Position numbers and translations under genes: made by a program. Shown here piece by piece: positions 18,906 to 27,934 of a stretch of DNA of 64,000 bases (position 1 is its first letter; each line of letters begins with the position of its first letter). The stretch lies in NCBI RefSeq assembly GCF_011682055.1, contig NZ_JAAQOM010000016.1, positions 1-64,000 on the forward strand. The letters run 5' to 3'. The notes below the pieces were generated by a model, which ran no database searches, was not told where the DNA came from, and saw only the letters and a list, made by a program, of their open reading frames with translations. Source of the stretch: Telluria antibiotica. GTDB lineage: Bacteria > Pseudomonadota > Gammaproteobacteria > Burkholderiales > Burkholderiaceae_D.

Positions 18906-21704
18906 ATGGAACTAGCCAAGTCTTTCGAGCCAGCCGACATCGAACAATTCTGGCGCACGGAATGGGAACAGCGCGGTTACTTCGCCGCCTCCATGGACGA
19001 CGGCAAGCCGTCGTTCAGCATCCAGCTGCCGCCGCCGAACGTGACCGGCACCCTGCACATGGGGCACGCCTTCAACCAGACGGTCATGGACGGCCTGACC
19101 CGCTACTACCGCATGCGTGGCTTCAACACCGCGTGGATTCCGGGCACCGACCACGCCGGCATCGCCACGCAGATCGTCGTGGAGCGCCAGCTCGACGCGC
19201 AGAAGATCTCGCGCCACGACCTCGGCCGCGAAGCGTTCGTCGAGAAGGTGTGGGAGTGGAAGGAAAAATCGGGCAGCACGATCACGGGCCAGATGCGCCG
19301 CCTGGGCGCGTCGGCCGACTGGGCCCGCGAATACTTCACGATGGACGACCCGCGCAGCCAGACCGTCACCGAAGTCTTCGTGCGCCTGTTCGAACAAGGC
19401 CTGATCTACCGCGGCAAGCGCCTCGTCAACTGGGACCCGGTGCTGGGCACCGCCGTCTCCGACCTCGAGGTCGACTCGCAGGAAGAAGACGGCTCGATGT
19501 GGTACATCCAGTATCCGCTGGCGGACGGCAGCGGCCACCTGACGGTCGCGACGACGCGTCCCGAGACGATGCTGGGCGACGTCGCCGTCGCCGTCGATCC
19601 GACCGACGAACGCTACACGCACCTGCACGGCAAGATGCTCAAGCTGCCGCTGGTCGGCCGCGAGATCCCGATCATCGCCGACAGCTATGTGGACAAAGCA
19701 TTCGGCACCGGCTGCGTGAAGATCACGCCGGCGCACGACTTCAATGACTACGCCGTCGGCCAGCGCCACAACCTGGCCATGCCGAGCATCATGACGCTCG
19801 ACGCGAAAATCGTCGACGACGCGCCGGAAGCCTACCGCGGCCTCGATCGCTTCGTCGCGCGCAAGAAGATCGTCGCCGACCTGGAAGCGCAAGGCCTGCT
19901 GGAACAGGTCAAGCCGCACAAGCTGATGGTGCCGCGCGGCGACCGCACGGGCGTCGTCATCGAGCCGATGCTGACGGACCAGTGGTTCGTCGCGATGAGC
20001 AAGCCGGCGCCGGAAGGCACGCACAATCCGGGCAAGTCGATCACCGACGTGGCGCTGGAAAAGGTCGCGAGCGGCGAAATCAGGTTCGTCCCCGAGAACT
20101 GGACGACCACGTACAACCAGTGGCTGAACAACATCCAGGACTGGTGCATCTCGCGCCAGCTGTGGTGGGGCCACCGCATCCCGGCCTGGTACGGTCCGAA
20201 CGGCGAAGTCGTCGTCGCCCGCAACGAGGAAGAGGCGCAGCAGAAGGCCAAGGCGGCCGGCATCACGGCCGAACTGAAACGCGACGACGACGTGCTGGAC
20301 ACGTGGTTCTCGTCCGCGCTCGTGCCGTTCTCCACGGTCGGCTGGCCGGAACAGACGAAGGACATGGACCTGTTCCTGCCCTCCTCCGTGCTCGTCACCG
20401 GCTTCGACATCATCTTCTTCTGGGTCGCGCGCATGGTCATGATGACGGCGCACTTCACCGGCAAGGTCCCGTTCAAGACCGTGTACGTGCACGGCCTCGT
20501 GCGCGATTCGTCGGGCCAGAAGATGTCGAAATCGAAGGGCAACACGCTCGACCCGATCGACCTGATCGACGGCATCAGCATCGACGCCCTCGTCGCCAAG
20601 CGCACGACGGGCCTGATGGACCCGCGCAGCGCGCCGAAGATCGAGAAGGCGACGCGCAAGGAATTCCCGGACGGGATTCCGGCATTCGGCACGGACGCCG
20701 TGCGCTTCACGATGGCGAGCTATGCCTCGCTGGGCCGCAACATCAACTTCGACCTGGGCCGCTGCGAAGGCTACCGCAACTTCTGCAACAAGCTGTGGAA
20801 CGCCACGCGCTTCGTGCTGATGAACACGGAGGGTAAAGACTGCGGCAAGCCAAACGCCGCCGACTATTCGCCGGCCGACCGCTGGATCATCTCGCGCCTG
20901 AACCGCGTCGAACTGGACGTGGCGAAGGGCTTCGAGGACTACCGCTTCGACAATATCGCGAACAGCATCTACAGCTTCGTGTGGGACGAGTACTGCGACT
21001 GGTACCTGGAACTGGCGAAGGTGCAGGTCCAGCAGGGTACGGAAGCGCAGCAGCGCGCCACCCGCCACACGCTGCTGCGCGTGCTGGAAGTCGTGCTGCG
21101 CCTCGCGCATCCGATCATCCCGTTCGTCACGGAAGCCCTGTGGCAGGCCGTCGCGCCGCTGGCCGGCAAGACGGGCGACACCATCATGCTGCAGCCGTAC
21201 CCGATCGCCGACGAATCGCTGATCGACGCGGATGCGGAAGCCTGGATGGAGCAGTTCAAGAAGGTCACCGACGCCACCCGCAACCTGCGCGGCGAAATGA
21301 AGCTGGCGCCGTCCGTGCGCGTGCCGCTGATCGTCGAGCCGGCGAACGACGCCGACCGCGCGAGTGCTGCCGGCTTCGCGCCGTACGTCGCACTGCTGGC
21401 CAAGCTGTCGGAAGTGCAGATCGTCGACGCGCTGCCCGATTCGCCGGCCGCCGTCGCCATCGTCGGCACGACGAAGCTGATGCTGAAGGTGGAGATCGAC
21501 GTCGCGGCCGAGCGCGAGCGCCTGAAGAAGGAGATCGCCCGCATCGAAGGCGAGATCGCCAAGGCCAACGGCAAGCTGTCCAGCGAAAGCTTCGTCGCGC
21601 GCGCGCCCGCGGCCGTGGTCGCGCAGGAACGCGAGCGCCTCGACAACTTCAGCGCCACCCTGGCCAAGCTGAACGAGCAGTTCGCCAAGCTGCCGCCGGC
21701 CTGA
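18906..21704 (+). CDS. valS: Valyl-tRNA synthetase
   Basis: Class Ia aminoacyl-tRNA synthetase of 932 aa that charges tRNA-Val. The HIGH-type motif is PNVTGTLHMGHAFNQ near residue 45 and the KMSKS loop is GQKMSKSKGN. The CP1 editing domain lies between them, with the conserved TTRPETMLGDVAVAVDPTD. An anticodon-binding helical domain follows, and the C-terminal coiled-coil arm (VAAERERLKKEIARIEGEI) is complete. Length and order match bacterial ValS. The start ATG at 18906 gives MELAKSFEPADIEQFW. A strong terminator follows. Confidence 0.98.
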   Translation: MELAKSFEPADIEQFWRTEWEQRGYFAASMDDGKPSFSIQLPPPNVTGTLHMGHAFNQTVMDGLTRYYRMRGFNTAWIPGTDHAGIATQIVVERQLDAQKISRHDLGREAFVEKVWEWKEKSGSTITGQMRRLGASADWAREYFTMDDPRSQTVTEVFVRLFEQGLIYRGKRLVNWDPVLGTAVSDLEVDSQEEDGSMWYIQYPLADGSGHLTVATTRPETMLGDVAVAVDPTDERYTHLHGKMLKLPLVGREIPIIADSYVDKAFGTGCVKITPAHDFNDYAVGQRHNLAMPSIMTLDAKIVDDAPEAYRGLDRFVARKKIVADLEAQGLLEQVKPHKLMVPRGDRTGVVIEPMLTDQWFVAMSKPAPEGTHNPGKSITDVALEKVASGEIRFVPENWTTTYNQWLNNIQDWCISRQLWWGHRIPAWYGPNGEVVVARNEEEAQQKAKAAGITAELKRDDDVLDTWFSSALVPFSTVGWPEQTKDMDLFLPSSVLVTGFDIIFFWVARMVMMTAHFTGKVPFKTVYVHGLVRDSSGQKMSKSKGNTLDPIDLIDGISIDALVAKRTTGLMDPRSAPKIEKATRKEFPDGIPAFGTDAVRFTMASYASLGRNINFDLGRCEGYRNFCNKLWNATRFVLMNTEGKDCGKPNAADYSPADRWIISRLNRVELDVAKGFEDYRFDNIANSIYSFVWDEYCDWYLELAKVQVQQGTEAQQRATRHTLLRVLEVVLRLAHPIIPFVTEALWQAVAPLAGKTGDTIMLQPYPIADESLIDADAEAWMEQFKKVTDATRNLRGEMKLAPSVRVPLIVEPANDADRASAAGFAPYVALLAKLSEVQIVDALPDSPAAVAIVGTTKLMLKVEIDVAAERERLKKEIARIEGEIAKANGKLSSESFVARAPAAVVAQERERLDNFSATLAKLNEQFAKLPPA

Positions 21705-21727
21705 TGCCCTACGCCCTGTACTGAACG

Positions 21728-21759
21728 ACGCGCCGGCTTTCTTCCGGCGCGTTTTTTTT
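21728..21759 (+). terminator. Terminator after valS
   Basis: Perfect hairpin ACGCGCCGG-CTTTCTT-CCGGCGCGT followed by eight T residues. Confidence 0.94.
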
Positions 21760-21773
21760 ATCGGATGACACGC

Positions 21774-22310
21774 ATGACGACTTCCCACATCGCCCACCTT
21801 GCCACGTACAACGAATGGATGAACCGCAAGCTGTACGCCGCGGCCGCCGCACTGCCGGCGGAGCGCGTCCACGAAGACCGGGGCGCGTTCTTCGGTTCGA
21901 TCTTCGGCACCTTGAGCCACCTCGTGATCGCGGACGTCATCTGGCTCAAGCGCATCGCCGCCGGCGTGCCCGGCCTCGCGTCGCTGCGCTGCCTGGACGA
22001 CGTGCCCCGGCCGGCCTCGCTGGACCAGCGCCTGTGCGCGGACTTGCCCGAACTGGACGCGCTGCGCGTGAAGCTGGACGCGGCCATCCTCGCCTTCAGC
22101 GCCGAGGTGACACCCGCCCAGCTGGACGGCCCCCTCGCGTGGACGTCGATGAAGGGCGTCGCCAGCACGAAGCGCCTGGGCGACGTCCTGCTGCACGTGT
22201 TCAACCACCAGACGCACCACCGGGGCCAGGCGACGACGTTGTTCTCGCAACTGGGCGTCGACGTGGGCCCGACGGACATCCTGTTGTTGCTGCCCGACGT
22301 GGCCTCATAA
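21774..22310 (+). CDS. DinB-family metal-dependent protein
   Basis: Four-helix-bundle protein of 178 aa of the DinB/YfiT type. These bind a divalent metal through three histidines: here probably H in TLSHLVIADVIWLKR and the two in LLHVFNHQTHHRGQATTLF, all at the normal DinB positions. The N-terminal ATYNEWMNRKLYAAAAALP is a typical opening. Family members act in thiol transfer or stress but the substrate cannot be deduced. Two ATGs are possible, 21765 and 21774; I take the second because the first is tight against the valS terminator. DUF2147 follows 83 bp later. Confidence 0.88.
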   Translation: MTTSHIAHLATYNEWMNRKLYAAAAALPAERVHEDRGAFFGSIFGTLSHLVIADVIWLKRIAAGVPGLASLRCLDDVPRPASLDQRLCADLPELDALRVKLDAAILAFSAEVTPAQLDGPLAWTSMKGVASTKRLGDVLLHVFNHQTHHRGQATTLFSQLGVDVGPTDILLLLPDVAS

Positions 22311-22393
22311 GCCATACCTTGGCTTACCGAACGATCGTGCGATTTGCTACACTGGCAGAGCAGCCCCGACATATAAACCAACAAGGAGACTCC

Positions 22394-22843
22394 ATGCGAC
22401 TCGTCACCACCGCCGCCCTCTTCGCGCTCGCCATCCTCGCCGTCCCGTTCGCCCAAGCCAGCGACGCCTCGCCCGTCGGCTTGTGGAAAGCCATCGACGA
22501 CACAACCGGGAAACCGAGCGCCCTCATCCGCATCACCGAAGAGCGCGGCGAACTGCGGGGCAAGATCGAGCAGCTGTTCCGTGCGCCGGGCGAAGATCCG
22601 AACCCGAAATGCACGCTGTGCAGCGACGCACGCAAGGACCAGCCGATCCTTGGCATGACGATCGTGTCCGGCCTCAAGAAGGATGGCGACGAGTACAAGG
22701 ACGGCGAGATCCTCGACCCGAACAACGGCAAGATCTACAAGAGCAAACTGAGCGTCCACGACGGCGGCAAGAAGGTCGAAGTGCGCGGCTATGTCGGCGT
22801 GCCGATGTTCGGCCGCTCGCAGGTCTGGCTGCGCCAGGAATAG
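22394..22843 (+). CDS. DUF2147 secreted protein
   Basis: Exported protein of 149 aa with signal peptide MRLVTTAALFALAILAVPFAQA and a single lipocalin-like DUF2147 domain. Signs are ASPVGLWKAIDDTTGKPSALI, the RGKIEQLFR segment, the paired cysteines CTLCSDARKDQPILGMTI, the GEILDPNNGKIYKSKL strand and the closing GYVGVPMFGRSQVWLR. The molecular role is unknown. The ATG at 22394 has AAGGAGA at ideal spacing, while the frame upstream overlaps DinB and is not coding. Confidence 0.92.
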   Translation: MRLVTTAALFALAILAVPFAQASDASPVGLWKAIDDTTGKPSALIRITEERGELRGKIEQLFRAPGEDPNPKCTLCSDARKDQPILGMTIVSGLKKDGDEYKDGEILDPNNGKIYKSKLSVHDGGKKVEVRGYVGVPMFGRSQVWLRQE

Positions 22844-22985
22844 CGATATTTGTAAATACGATGTTTGCGCGTCGTGCGCGCCATGACTGGATGCGTTATG
22901 CTAACGTGGTGAACAAGTTCATCCATCCAACATGGCGTCGCATGACCTTCCGACACGCTGACTCGAACCGCAAGGAGACATTCAC

Positions 22986-23393
22986 ATGATTTTCCTTCGG
23001 TTGCTTTCCTTCTTCATCGCGATCGCCATCCCGATGATCCCGCCTCTCGTCTTGTCGGACGTCAGCACCGCCGGCATGCCCGGCTGGCCCGTGCTCTACA
23101 CCCTGTTCGGCATCTGCCTGCTTTCCGGCAGCTTCCTGTACATCGCCCTGCTGGCGCCGCGCATGCGCCGCTCCATCCCGCTGCGCATCCTGGGCGGCGT
23201 CTTGCTGATGCTGCCCGCGGCGCTGAGCCTGGTCGCCCTGTGGTCCAGCAGCGAAGAAGAAATGCTGTGGTGCGGCGGCCTGCTGCTCGCGGCGACCGTG
23301 CTGATGTTCATCAGCTTCGTCTTCCCCGCCACGCCTGAGCGCCGCCAGCGCCCCATGCGCGAGCGCGAGCGCCAGGAACCGGCGCTGCCCTGA
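22986..23393 (+). CDS. Small four-helix inner-membrane protein of unknown function
   Basis: Protein of 135 aa, almost wholly hydrophobic. Four predicted membrane helices lie near residues 3-25, 36-57, 66-88 and 95-115, followed by a basic C-terminal tail (PERRQRPMRERERQE) that should be cytoplasmic. I do not recognise a family. The ribosome binding site AAGGAGA (22973-22979) is strong and codon use is like its neighbours, so it is a real gene. It ends 42 bp from the convergent ruvB. Confidence 0.75.
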   Translation: MIFLRLLSFFIAIAIPMIPPLVLSDVSTAGMPGWPVLYTLFGICLLSGSFLYIALLAPRMRRSIPLRILGGVLLMLPAALSLVALWSSSEEEMLWCGGLLLAATVLMFISFVFPATPERRQRPMRERERQEPALP

Positions 23394-23435
23394 CGGCGCC
23401 CGCCGCCACGGCCGGTCACATCGTCACATTTTTCG

Positions 23436-24503
23436 CTACACGGGGGGCAGGTTATCCCACAAGTCGCCGGTCGGGCTGATGCGCGGCGCGGCGATGCCGA
23501 AATGGCGGTACGCGAGCGGCGTCGCGATGCGCCCGCGCGGCGTTCGCTGCAGATAGCCCTGCTGGATCAGGAAGGGTTCCAGCACGTCCTCGATGGTGTC
23601 CGCCGCTTCGCCGATGGCGGCGGCCAGGTTGCCGATGCCGACCGGCCCGCCGGCGAACTTGAACAGCACGGCTTCCAGCAGCTTCCTGTCCATCACGTCG
23701 AACCCGACCGTGTCCACGTCCAGCATGCGCAGCGCGCGATCGGCCATGTCCTTCGTGATGTCGCCGTTGCCCTTCACTTCCGCATAATCGCGCACGCGGC
23801 GGAGCAGGCGGTTGGCGATGCGGGGCGTCCCGCGCGCGCGCTGGGCCACTTCGCGCGCGCCCTCCTCGTTGATCGGCGCCTCCAGCAGCGCGGCGCTGCG
23901 CGCGACGATCTTCGTCAGCTCGTCGACGTTATAGAACTCCAGCCGCGCGACGATGCCAAAGCGGTCGCGCAGCGGATTCGTCAGCATCCCGGCGCGCGTC
24001 GTGGCGCCGACGAGGGTGAACGGCTGCAGGTCGAGCTTCACGGAGCGCGCGGCCGGGCCTTCGCCGATCATGATGTCGATCTGGTAGTCTTCCAGCGCCG
24101 GGTACAGGATCTCCTCGACGACCGGCGACAGGCGATGGATCTCGTCGATGAACAATACGTCGTTCGCCTCGAGGTTCGTCAGCAGCGCGGCGAGGTCGCC
24201 GGGACGTTCCAGCACGGGGCCGGACGTCTGGCGCAGATTGACGCCCATTTCGCGCGCGATGATGTGCGCGAGCGTCGTCTTGCCGAGGCCCGGCGGACCG
24301 AACAGCAGCGTATGGTCGAGCGCCTCGCGGCGCTTCCTGGCCGCGTGGATGAAGATTTCGAGCTGGTCGCGGATCTTTTCCTGGCCGACGTATTCGTCCA
24401 GATGCTTGGGGCGCAGCGCGCGCTCGATCGCTTCCTCGTTGGGCGAGGCGGGCGCGGCGTCGATGATGCGCTGCTCGGTGAAATTGTCGGTCTGGATGCT
24501 CAT
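23436..24503 (-). CDS. ruvB: Holliday junction branch migration helicase RuvB
   Basis: AAA+ motor (355 aa) that drives branch migration of Holliday junctions with RuvA. It opens with a typical EEAIERALRPKHLDEYVGQ. Walker A is GPPGLGKTTLA, Walker B is LFIDEIHRL, sensor 1 is TLVGATTRAG, and the arginine finger region is NPLRDRFGI. The C-terminal winged helix ends GYLQRTPRGRIATPLAY. It is last in the ruvC-ruvA-ruvB order and is separated from ruvA by 110 bp holding a palindromic repeat, so expression relative to ruvA may be modified. Confidence 0.98.
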   Translation of the reverse strand: MSIQTDNFTEQRIIDAAPASPNEEAIERALRPKHLDEYVGQEKIRDQLEIFIHAARKRREALDHTLLFGPPGLGKTTLAHIIAREMGVNLRQTSGPVLERPGDLAALLTNLEANDVLFIDEIHRLSPVVEEILYPALEDYQIDIMIGEGPAARSVKLDLQPFTLVGATTRAGMLTNPLRDRFGIVARLEFYNVDELTKIVARSAALLEAPINEEGAREVAQRARGTPRIANRLLRRVRDYAEVKGNGDITKDMADRALRMLDVDTVGFDVMDRKLLEAVLFKFAGGPVGIGNLAAAIGEAADTIEDVLEPFLIQQGYLQRTPRGRIATPLAYRHFGIAAPRISPTGDLWDNLPPV

Positions 24504-24530
24504 AACGTTATCTTAAATCGCGGCTGTTCA

Positions 24531-24597
24531 TGGTGGGCTCTGGGAGCCCACCCTACGTGTCGATGCGTAGGGTGGGCACCCTGTGCCCACCATGACG
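24531..24597. repeat. GTAGGGTGGGC palindromic repeat, locus 3
   Basis: Inverted pair between ruvA and ruvB. The left copy (24531-24557) reads TGGTGGGCTCTGGGAGCCCA...CCTACG and the right (24566-24597) reads CGTAGGGTGGGCACCCTGTG. Its place inside an otherwise contiguous operon suggests insertion. Confidence 0.85.
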
Positions 24598-24613
24598 TAC
24601 CGTAACCGCACAA

Positions 24614-25192
24614 TCATGCTTTGGAGAGCGCCTTCAACGCCAGCTTGATGCCGTCGGATACGCTGGTCCCGGCCGGCATGTTCTTGATCGCGATCAGGGC
24701 TTCCTTGTCAGAATACCCCAAAGCCAGCAGCGCATTGAGCACGTCTGCCTGCGCATCGTCGTGCGGCGTACCGGCCGCGACGCCGATGTCGGCGCCCAGC
24801 TTGCCCTTCAATTCCAGCAGCAGGCGCTCGGCCGTCTTCTTGCCGATGCCCGGCACCTTGATCAGGCGCCCCGCTTCCTGCAACGTCACGGCCTGGGCAA
24901 GGTCGTTCACCGTCATGCCGGACAGGATGGACAACGCCGTGCGCGCGCCGACGCCCGTGATCTTGATCAGCTGGCGGAACACGGCGCGCTCGTTCGCCGA
25001 CCCGAAGCCGAACAGCAGATGCGCATCCTCGCGCACGACGTAGTGCGTGAACAAGGTGACGCGCTCGCCCGTGTGCGGCAGGTTGTAGAACGTGCTCATC
25101 GGCACGTCGACTTCATAACCGACACCCTGGCAATCGACGAGCACTTGGGGCGGGTTCTTTTCCAGCAGGACTCCGGAGAGACGACCGATCAT
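24614..25192 (-). CDS. ruvA: Holliday junction branch migration protein RuvA
   Basis: DNA-binding partner of RuvB (192 aa) that holds the four-way junction as a tetramer. It starts MIGRLSGVLLEKNPPQVLVD, an OB-fold domain. Helix-hairpin-helix motifs follow (ITGVGARTALSIL and VPGIGKKTAERLLLELK). The C-terminal RuvB-binding domain is NALLALGYSDKEALIAIK. It is 14 bp after ruvC, so the two are co-transcribed. Confidence 0.98.
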   Translation of the reverse strand: MIGRLSGVLLEKNPPQVLVDCQGVGYEVDVPMSTFYNLPHTGERVTLFTHYVVREDAHLLFGFGSANERAVFRQLIKITGVGARTALSILSGMTVNDLAQAVTLQEAGRLIKVPGIGKKTAERLLLELKGKLGADIGVAAGTPHDDAQADVLNALLALGYSDKEALIAIKNMPAGTSVSDGIKLALKALSKA

Positions 25193-25206
25193 GGTGACCT
25201 TTCAAA

Positions 25207-25752
25207 TTAGACGAGGCGGCCGCGCTTCATGTGCAGCGTCGGCTTCTTCGGATTGGCCGGCGCGAGCGCGCCCATCAATGCCAACGCATCATGGCTGTTG
25301 GCATGGCAGATGGCAATGCCGAGCGCATCGGCCGCATCCGAGCCCGGCAGGCCTGGCAGCTTCAGGAGGCGCGCGACCATGTCCTGCACCTGCGCCTTGA
25401 CGGCCTTGCCCGTGCCGACGACGGCCTGTTTGACTTGCGTGGGCGTGTATTCCGCCACGTCGAGGTCGGCGCCGACGAGTGCCGTGATCGCGGCGCCGCG
25501 CGCCTGGCCGAGCAGCAACGTGGATTGCGGGTTGACGTTGACGAAGACTTTTTCGATCGCAGCGCAGGCCGGCCGGTAGGTGGCGACGATTTCGCTGACG
25601 CCCGTCAGAATGACTTTCAGCCGCGGCGGCAACGCACCCTCGCTGCCCGTCTTGATGGTGCCGGACGCGATGTAGCGCAACCGGTTGCCTTGCTTTTCAA
25701 TGACCCCGAACCCTGTCGTGCGCAGGCCCGGGTCGATGCCGAGAATAATCAT
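25207..25752 (-). CDS. ruvC: Crossover junction endodeoxyribonuclease RuvC
   Basis: Holliday junction resolvase (181 aa). It begins MIILGIDPGLRTTGFGVIE with the first catalytic Asp. AIEKVFVNVNPQSTLLLGQARG follows with the second acid, and the final acids lie in GSDAADALGIAICH. The C-terminal tail (PTLHMKRGRLV) is basic. It is first in the ruvCAB operon on the minus strand, after 189 bp of non-coding DNA that contains another copy of the palindromic repeat. Confidence 0.98.
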   Translation of the reverse strand: MIILGIDPGLRTTGFGVIEKQGNRLRYIASGTIKTGSEGALPPRLKVILTGVSEIVATYRPACAAIEKVFVNVNPQSTLLLGQARGAAITALVGADLDVAEYTPTQVKQAVVGTGKAVKAQVQDMVARLLKLPGLPGSDAADALGIAICHANSHDALALMGALAPANPKKPTLHMKRGRLV

Positions 25753-25843
25753 TATCGAATGTTATACCGGCGCGGGTGTTTCAGGGGGAAAATACTGTGC
25801 AAAAACACAGGTCGATGGCAAAGTCACCACGTCGCTGACACGC

Positions 25844-25916
25844 ATGGTGGGCACGGAGTGCCCACCCTACGATTGTTCACGGGCCGTAGGGTGGGCTCCC
25901 CGAGCCCACGCGAACG
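25844..25916. repeat. GTAGGGTGGGC palindromic repeat, locus 4
   Basis: Inverted pair between purH and ruvC, both on the minus strand: the left copy is 25844-25871 (ATGGTGGGCACGGAGTGCCC) and the right is 25885-25916 (CGTAGGGTGGGCTCCCCGAG). It probably follows the purH 3' end and could help terminate or stabilise that transcript. Confidence 0.85.
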
Positions 25917-25941
25917 TCGACGAAACGCGAACGCGCGCCGA

Positions 25942-27528
25942 TTAATGGCGGAAGTGACGCGTACCAGTATAGAGCATGACCACGCCGCGTTCATCCGCGG
26001 CATCAATCACTTCCTGGTCGCGCATCGAGCCACCCGGATGGATGACGCAGGTCGCGCCCGCGTCGACGACAACGTCGAGGCCGTCGCGGAACGGGAAAAA
26101 CGCATCGGACGCCACGGCCGAGCCGACCAGCGACAGGCCGGCGTTCTGCGCCTTGATCGACGCGATGCGTGCGGAATCGATGCGGCTCATCTGGCCGGCG
26201 CCGACGCCCAGGGTCATGCCGCCGGCACAGAACACGATCGCGTTCGATTTCACGTACTTCGCGACGCGCCATGCGAACATCAGGTCTTGCAGCTGCTGCT
26301 GGGTCGGCTGCATCTTCGTCACGACGCGCAGGTCGCCGAGGCCGACGTCCTTCGCATCCGGCGATTGCACGAGCAGGCCGCCGCCGACGCGCTTGACGTC
26401 GTAGACGTTCTGACCGTCGCCGAGGGCGATTTCCAGCAGGCGCACGTTCTGCTTCGCGGACATGATCTGCAGGGCTTCCGCCGTGAACGCCGGCGCGATC
26501 AGCACTTCCACGAACAGCTTGGCGATGGCTTCCGCGGCCGGGCCGTCGACCGGCACGTTGAAGGCGATGATGCCGCCGAAGGCCGACGTCGGGTCCGTCT
26601 TCAGGGCGCGCTGGTAGGCATCCAGCGCGTCGGCGCCGATCGCCACGCCGCACGGGTTCGCGTGCTTGATGATCACGCAGCCGGCCGGCATGTTAAAACC
26701 TTTCATCGACTTGACGCATTCCCATGCGGCATCCGCGTCAGCGATATTGTTGTACGACAGTTCCTTGCCCTGCAGTTGGCGGTAGTTCGCCAGGCTGCCG
26801 GCGGCCGGCACGAGGTCGCGGTAGAACGCGGCCGTCTGGTGCGGGTTTTCGCCGTAGCGCATGTCCTGGACTTTTTCGAAGTGCAGGTTCAGCGTCTGCG
26901 GATAGGCGGCGCGGTTCGTGTGGTCCTTGTCCGGGCCGAGGCTCGTCAGGTAGTTCGTGATGGCGGCATCGTACTGCGCCGTGTGCGCGAAGACTTTCTT
27001 GGCCAGGCGGAATTTCGTGTCGTAACCAATGCTGCCGGCCGTCTCACCGGTGCCTTTCATCTCCGCCAGCACCAGGCCGTAGTCGGCCGGGTCGACGATG
27101 ACGACGACGTCGCGGTGGTTCTTCGCCGCCGAGCGCAGCATGGTCGGGCCGCCGATGTCGATGTTCTCGATCGCGTCTTCCAGCGAGCATTGCTCCTTGG
27201 CCACGGTCGCCTGGAACGGATACAGGTTCACCACCACCATGTCGATCTCCGGGATGCCGTGCTCTTCCAGCTTGGCGACGTGCTCCGGAAAATCGCGGCG
27301 GGCCAGGATGCCGCCGTGCACTTTCGGATGCAGCGTCTTGACGCGGCCATCGAGCATTTCCGGGAAGCCCGTGTAGTCGGCGACTTCAGTGACCGGCACG
27401 CCATTGTCCTGCAGCAGTTTGGCGGTGCCGCCGGTGGACAGGATGTTCACGCCGAGGGCGGACAGCGCGCGCGCGAAATCGAGGACGCCGGTTTTATCGG
27501 AAACGGAGATGAGTGCTTGTTTGATCAT
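25942..27528 (-). CDS. purH: Bifunctional AICAR transformylase / IMP cyclohydrolase
   Basis: Catalyses the last two steps of purine nucleotide synthesis, formylating AICAR with 10-formyl-THF and closing the ring to IMP. The 528-aa protein starts MIKQALISVSDKTGVLDFA. It shows the N-terminal cyclohydrolase MGS-like domain (LSTGGTAKLLQDNGVPVTEV, GFPEMLDGRVKTLHPKVHGG) and the C-terminal transformylase with RYGENPHQTAAFY and KHANPCG. I use the ATG at 27528, since a 24-residue upstream extension is not conserved in character. It lies downstream of fis, 95 bp away. Confidence 0.98.
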   Translation of the reverse strand: MIKQALISVSDKTGVLDFARALSALGVNILSTGGTAKLLQDNGVPVTEVADYTGFPEMLDGRVKTLHPKVHGGILARRDFPEHVAKLEEHGIPEIDMVVVNLYPFQATVAKEQCSLEDAIENIDIGGPTMLRSAAKNHRDVVVIVDPADYGLVLAEMKGTGETAGSIGYDTKFRLAKKVFAHTAQYDAAITNYLTSLGPDKDHTNRAAYPQTLNLHFEKVQDMRYGENPHQTAAFYRDLVPAAGSLANYRQLQGKELSYNNIADADAAWECVKSMKGFNMPAGCVIIKHANPCGVAIGADALDAYQRALKTDPTSAFGGIIAFNVPVDGPAAEAIAKLFVEVLIAPAFTAEALQIMSAKQNVRLLEIALGDGQNVYDVKRVGGGLLVQSPDAKDVGLGDLRVVTKMQPTQQQLQDLMFAWRVAKYVKSNAIVFCAGGMTLGVGAGQMSRIDSARIASIKAQNAGLSLVGSAVASDAFFPFRDGLDVVVDAGATCVIHPGGSMRDQEVIDAADERGVVMLYTGTRHFRH

Positions 27529-27623
27529 GGGAGTGGCCTGTTGAAAAAAATCTGGACGGGCTCGCGCGCGCCGGACAAAGGGCCCGACGCACACCTGCAC
27601 GCCCCGGCCCCTCCGCCGGTGGC

Positions 27624-27857
27624 TTACAGCAGCCCGTGCTCCTGCAACTTCTTGCGCAATGTATTTCGATTAATGCCCAGCATCTGGGCCGCATGCGACT
27701 GATTGCCTTCCGCCCGCGTCATCACCACTTGCAGGATCGGCTTTTCGACGGTCAGCAGCATCATGTCGTAGATGTTCGACGGTTTTTGCTCGCCCAGGTC
27801 GTTGAAATAGTCTTCGAGGCTTTTCTGAACGACTTCCTGGATACTTTCTTTGCTCAT
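27624..27857 (-). CDS. fis: Fis-family DNA-binding protein
   Basis: Nucleoid-associated factor of 77 aa that bends DNA and regulates stable-RNA and growth-phase genes. It starts MSKESIQEVVQKSLEDYFND and ends with the Fis helix-turn-helix (TRAEGNQSHAAQMLGINRNTLRKKLQEHG). It is shorter than the 98-aa E. coli Fis, as usual in betaproteobacteria, and the N-terminal beta-hairpin arm is reduced. It sits 77 bp after dusB, the classic dusB-fis pair. Confidence 0.95.
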   Translation of the reverse strand: MSKESIQEVVQKSLEDYFNDLGEQKPSNIYDMMLLTVEKPILQVVMTRAEGNQSHAAQMLGINRNTLRKKLQEHGLL

Positions 27858-27934
27858 GGTTTACAGCTTCATCCTGGTTAAATGCTGCTTATGGCAGCGT
27901 TTGTCTCCGACGTTCTTGTTATTTTGACTATCTT

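Noticed and set aside
18912..22250. A 1112-codon antisense frame over valS and DinB
   Set aside because: It spans two unrelated plus-strand genes and a strong terminator, and its product has no recognisable motif.
22483..22989. A plus-strand frame overlapping DUF2147 and running into the small membrane protein gene
   Set aside because: It overlaps a well-supported DUF2147 gene in another frame and has no coding signature.
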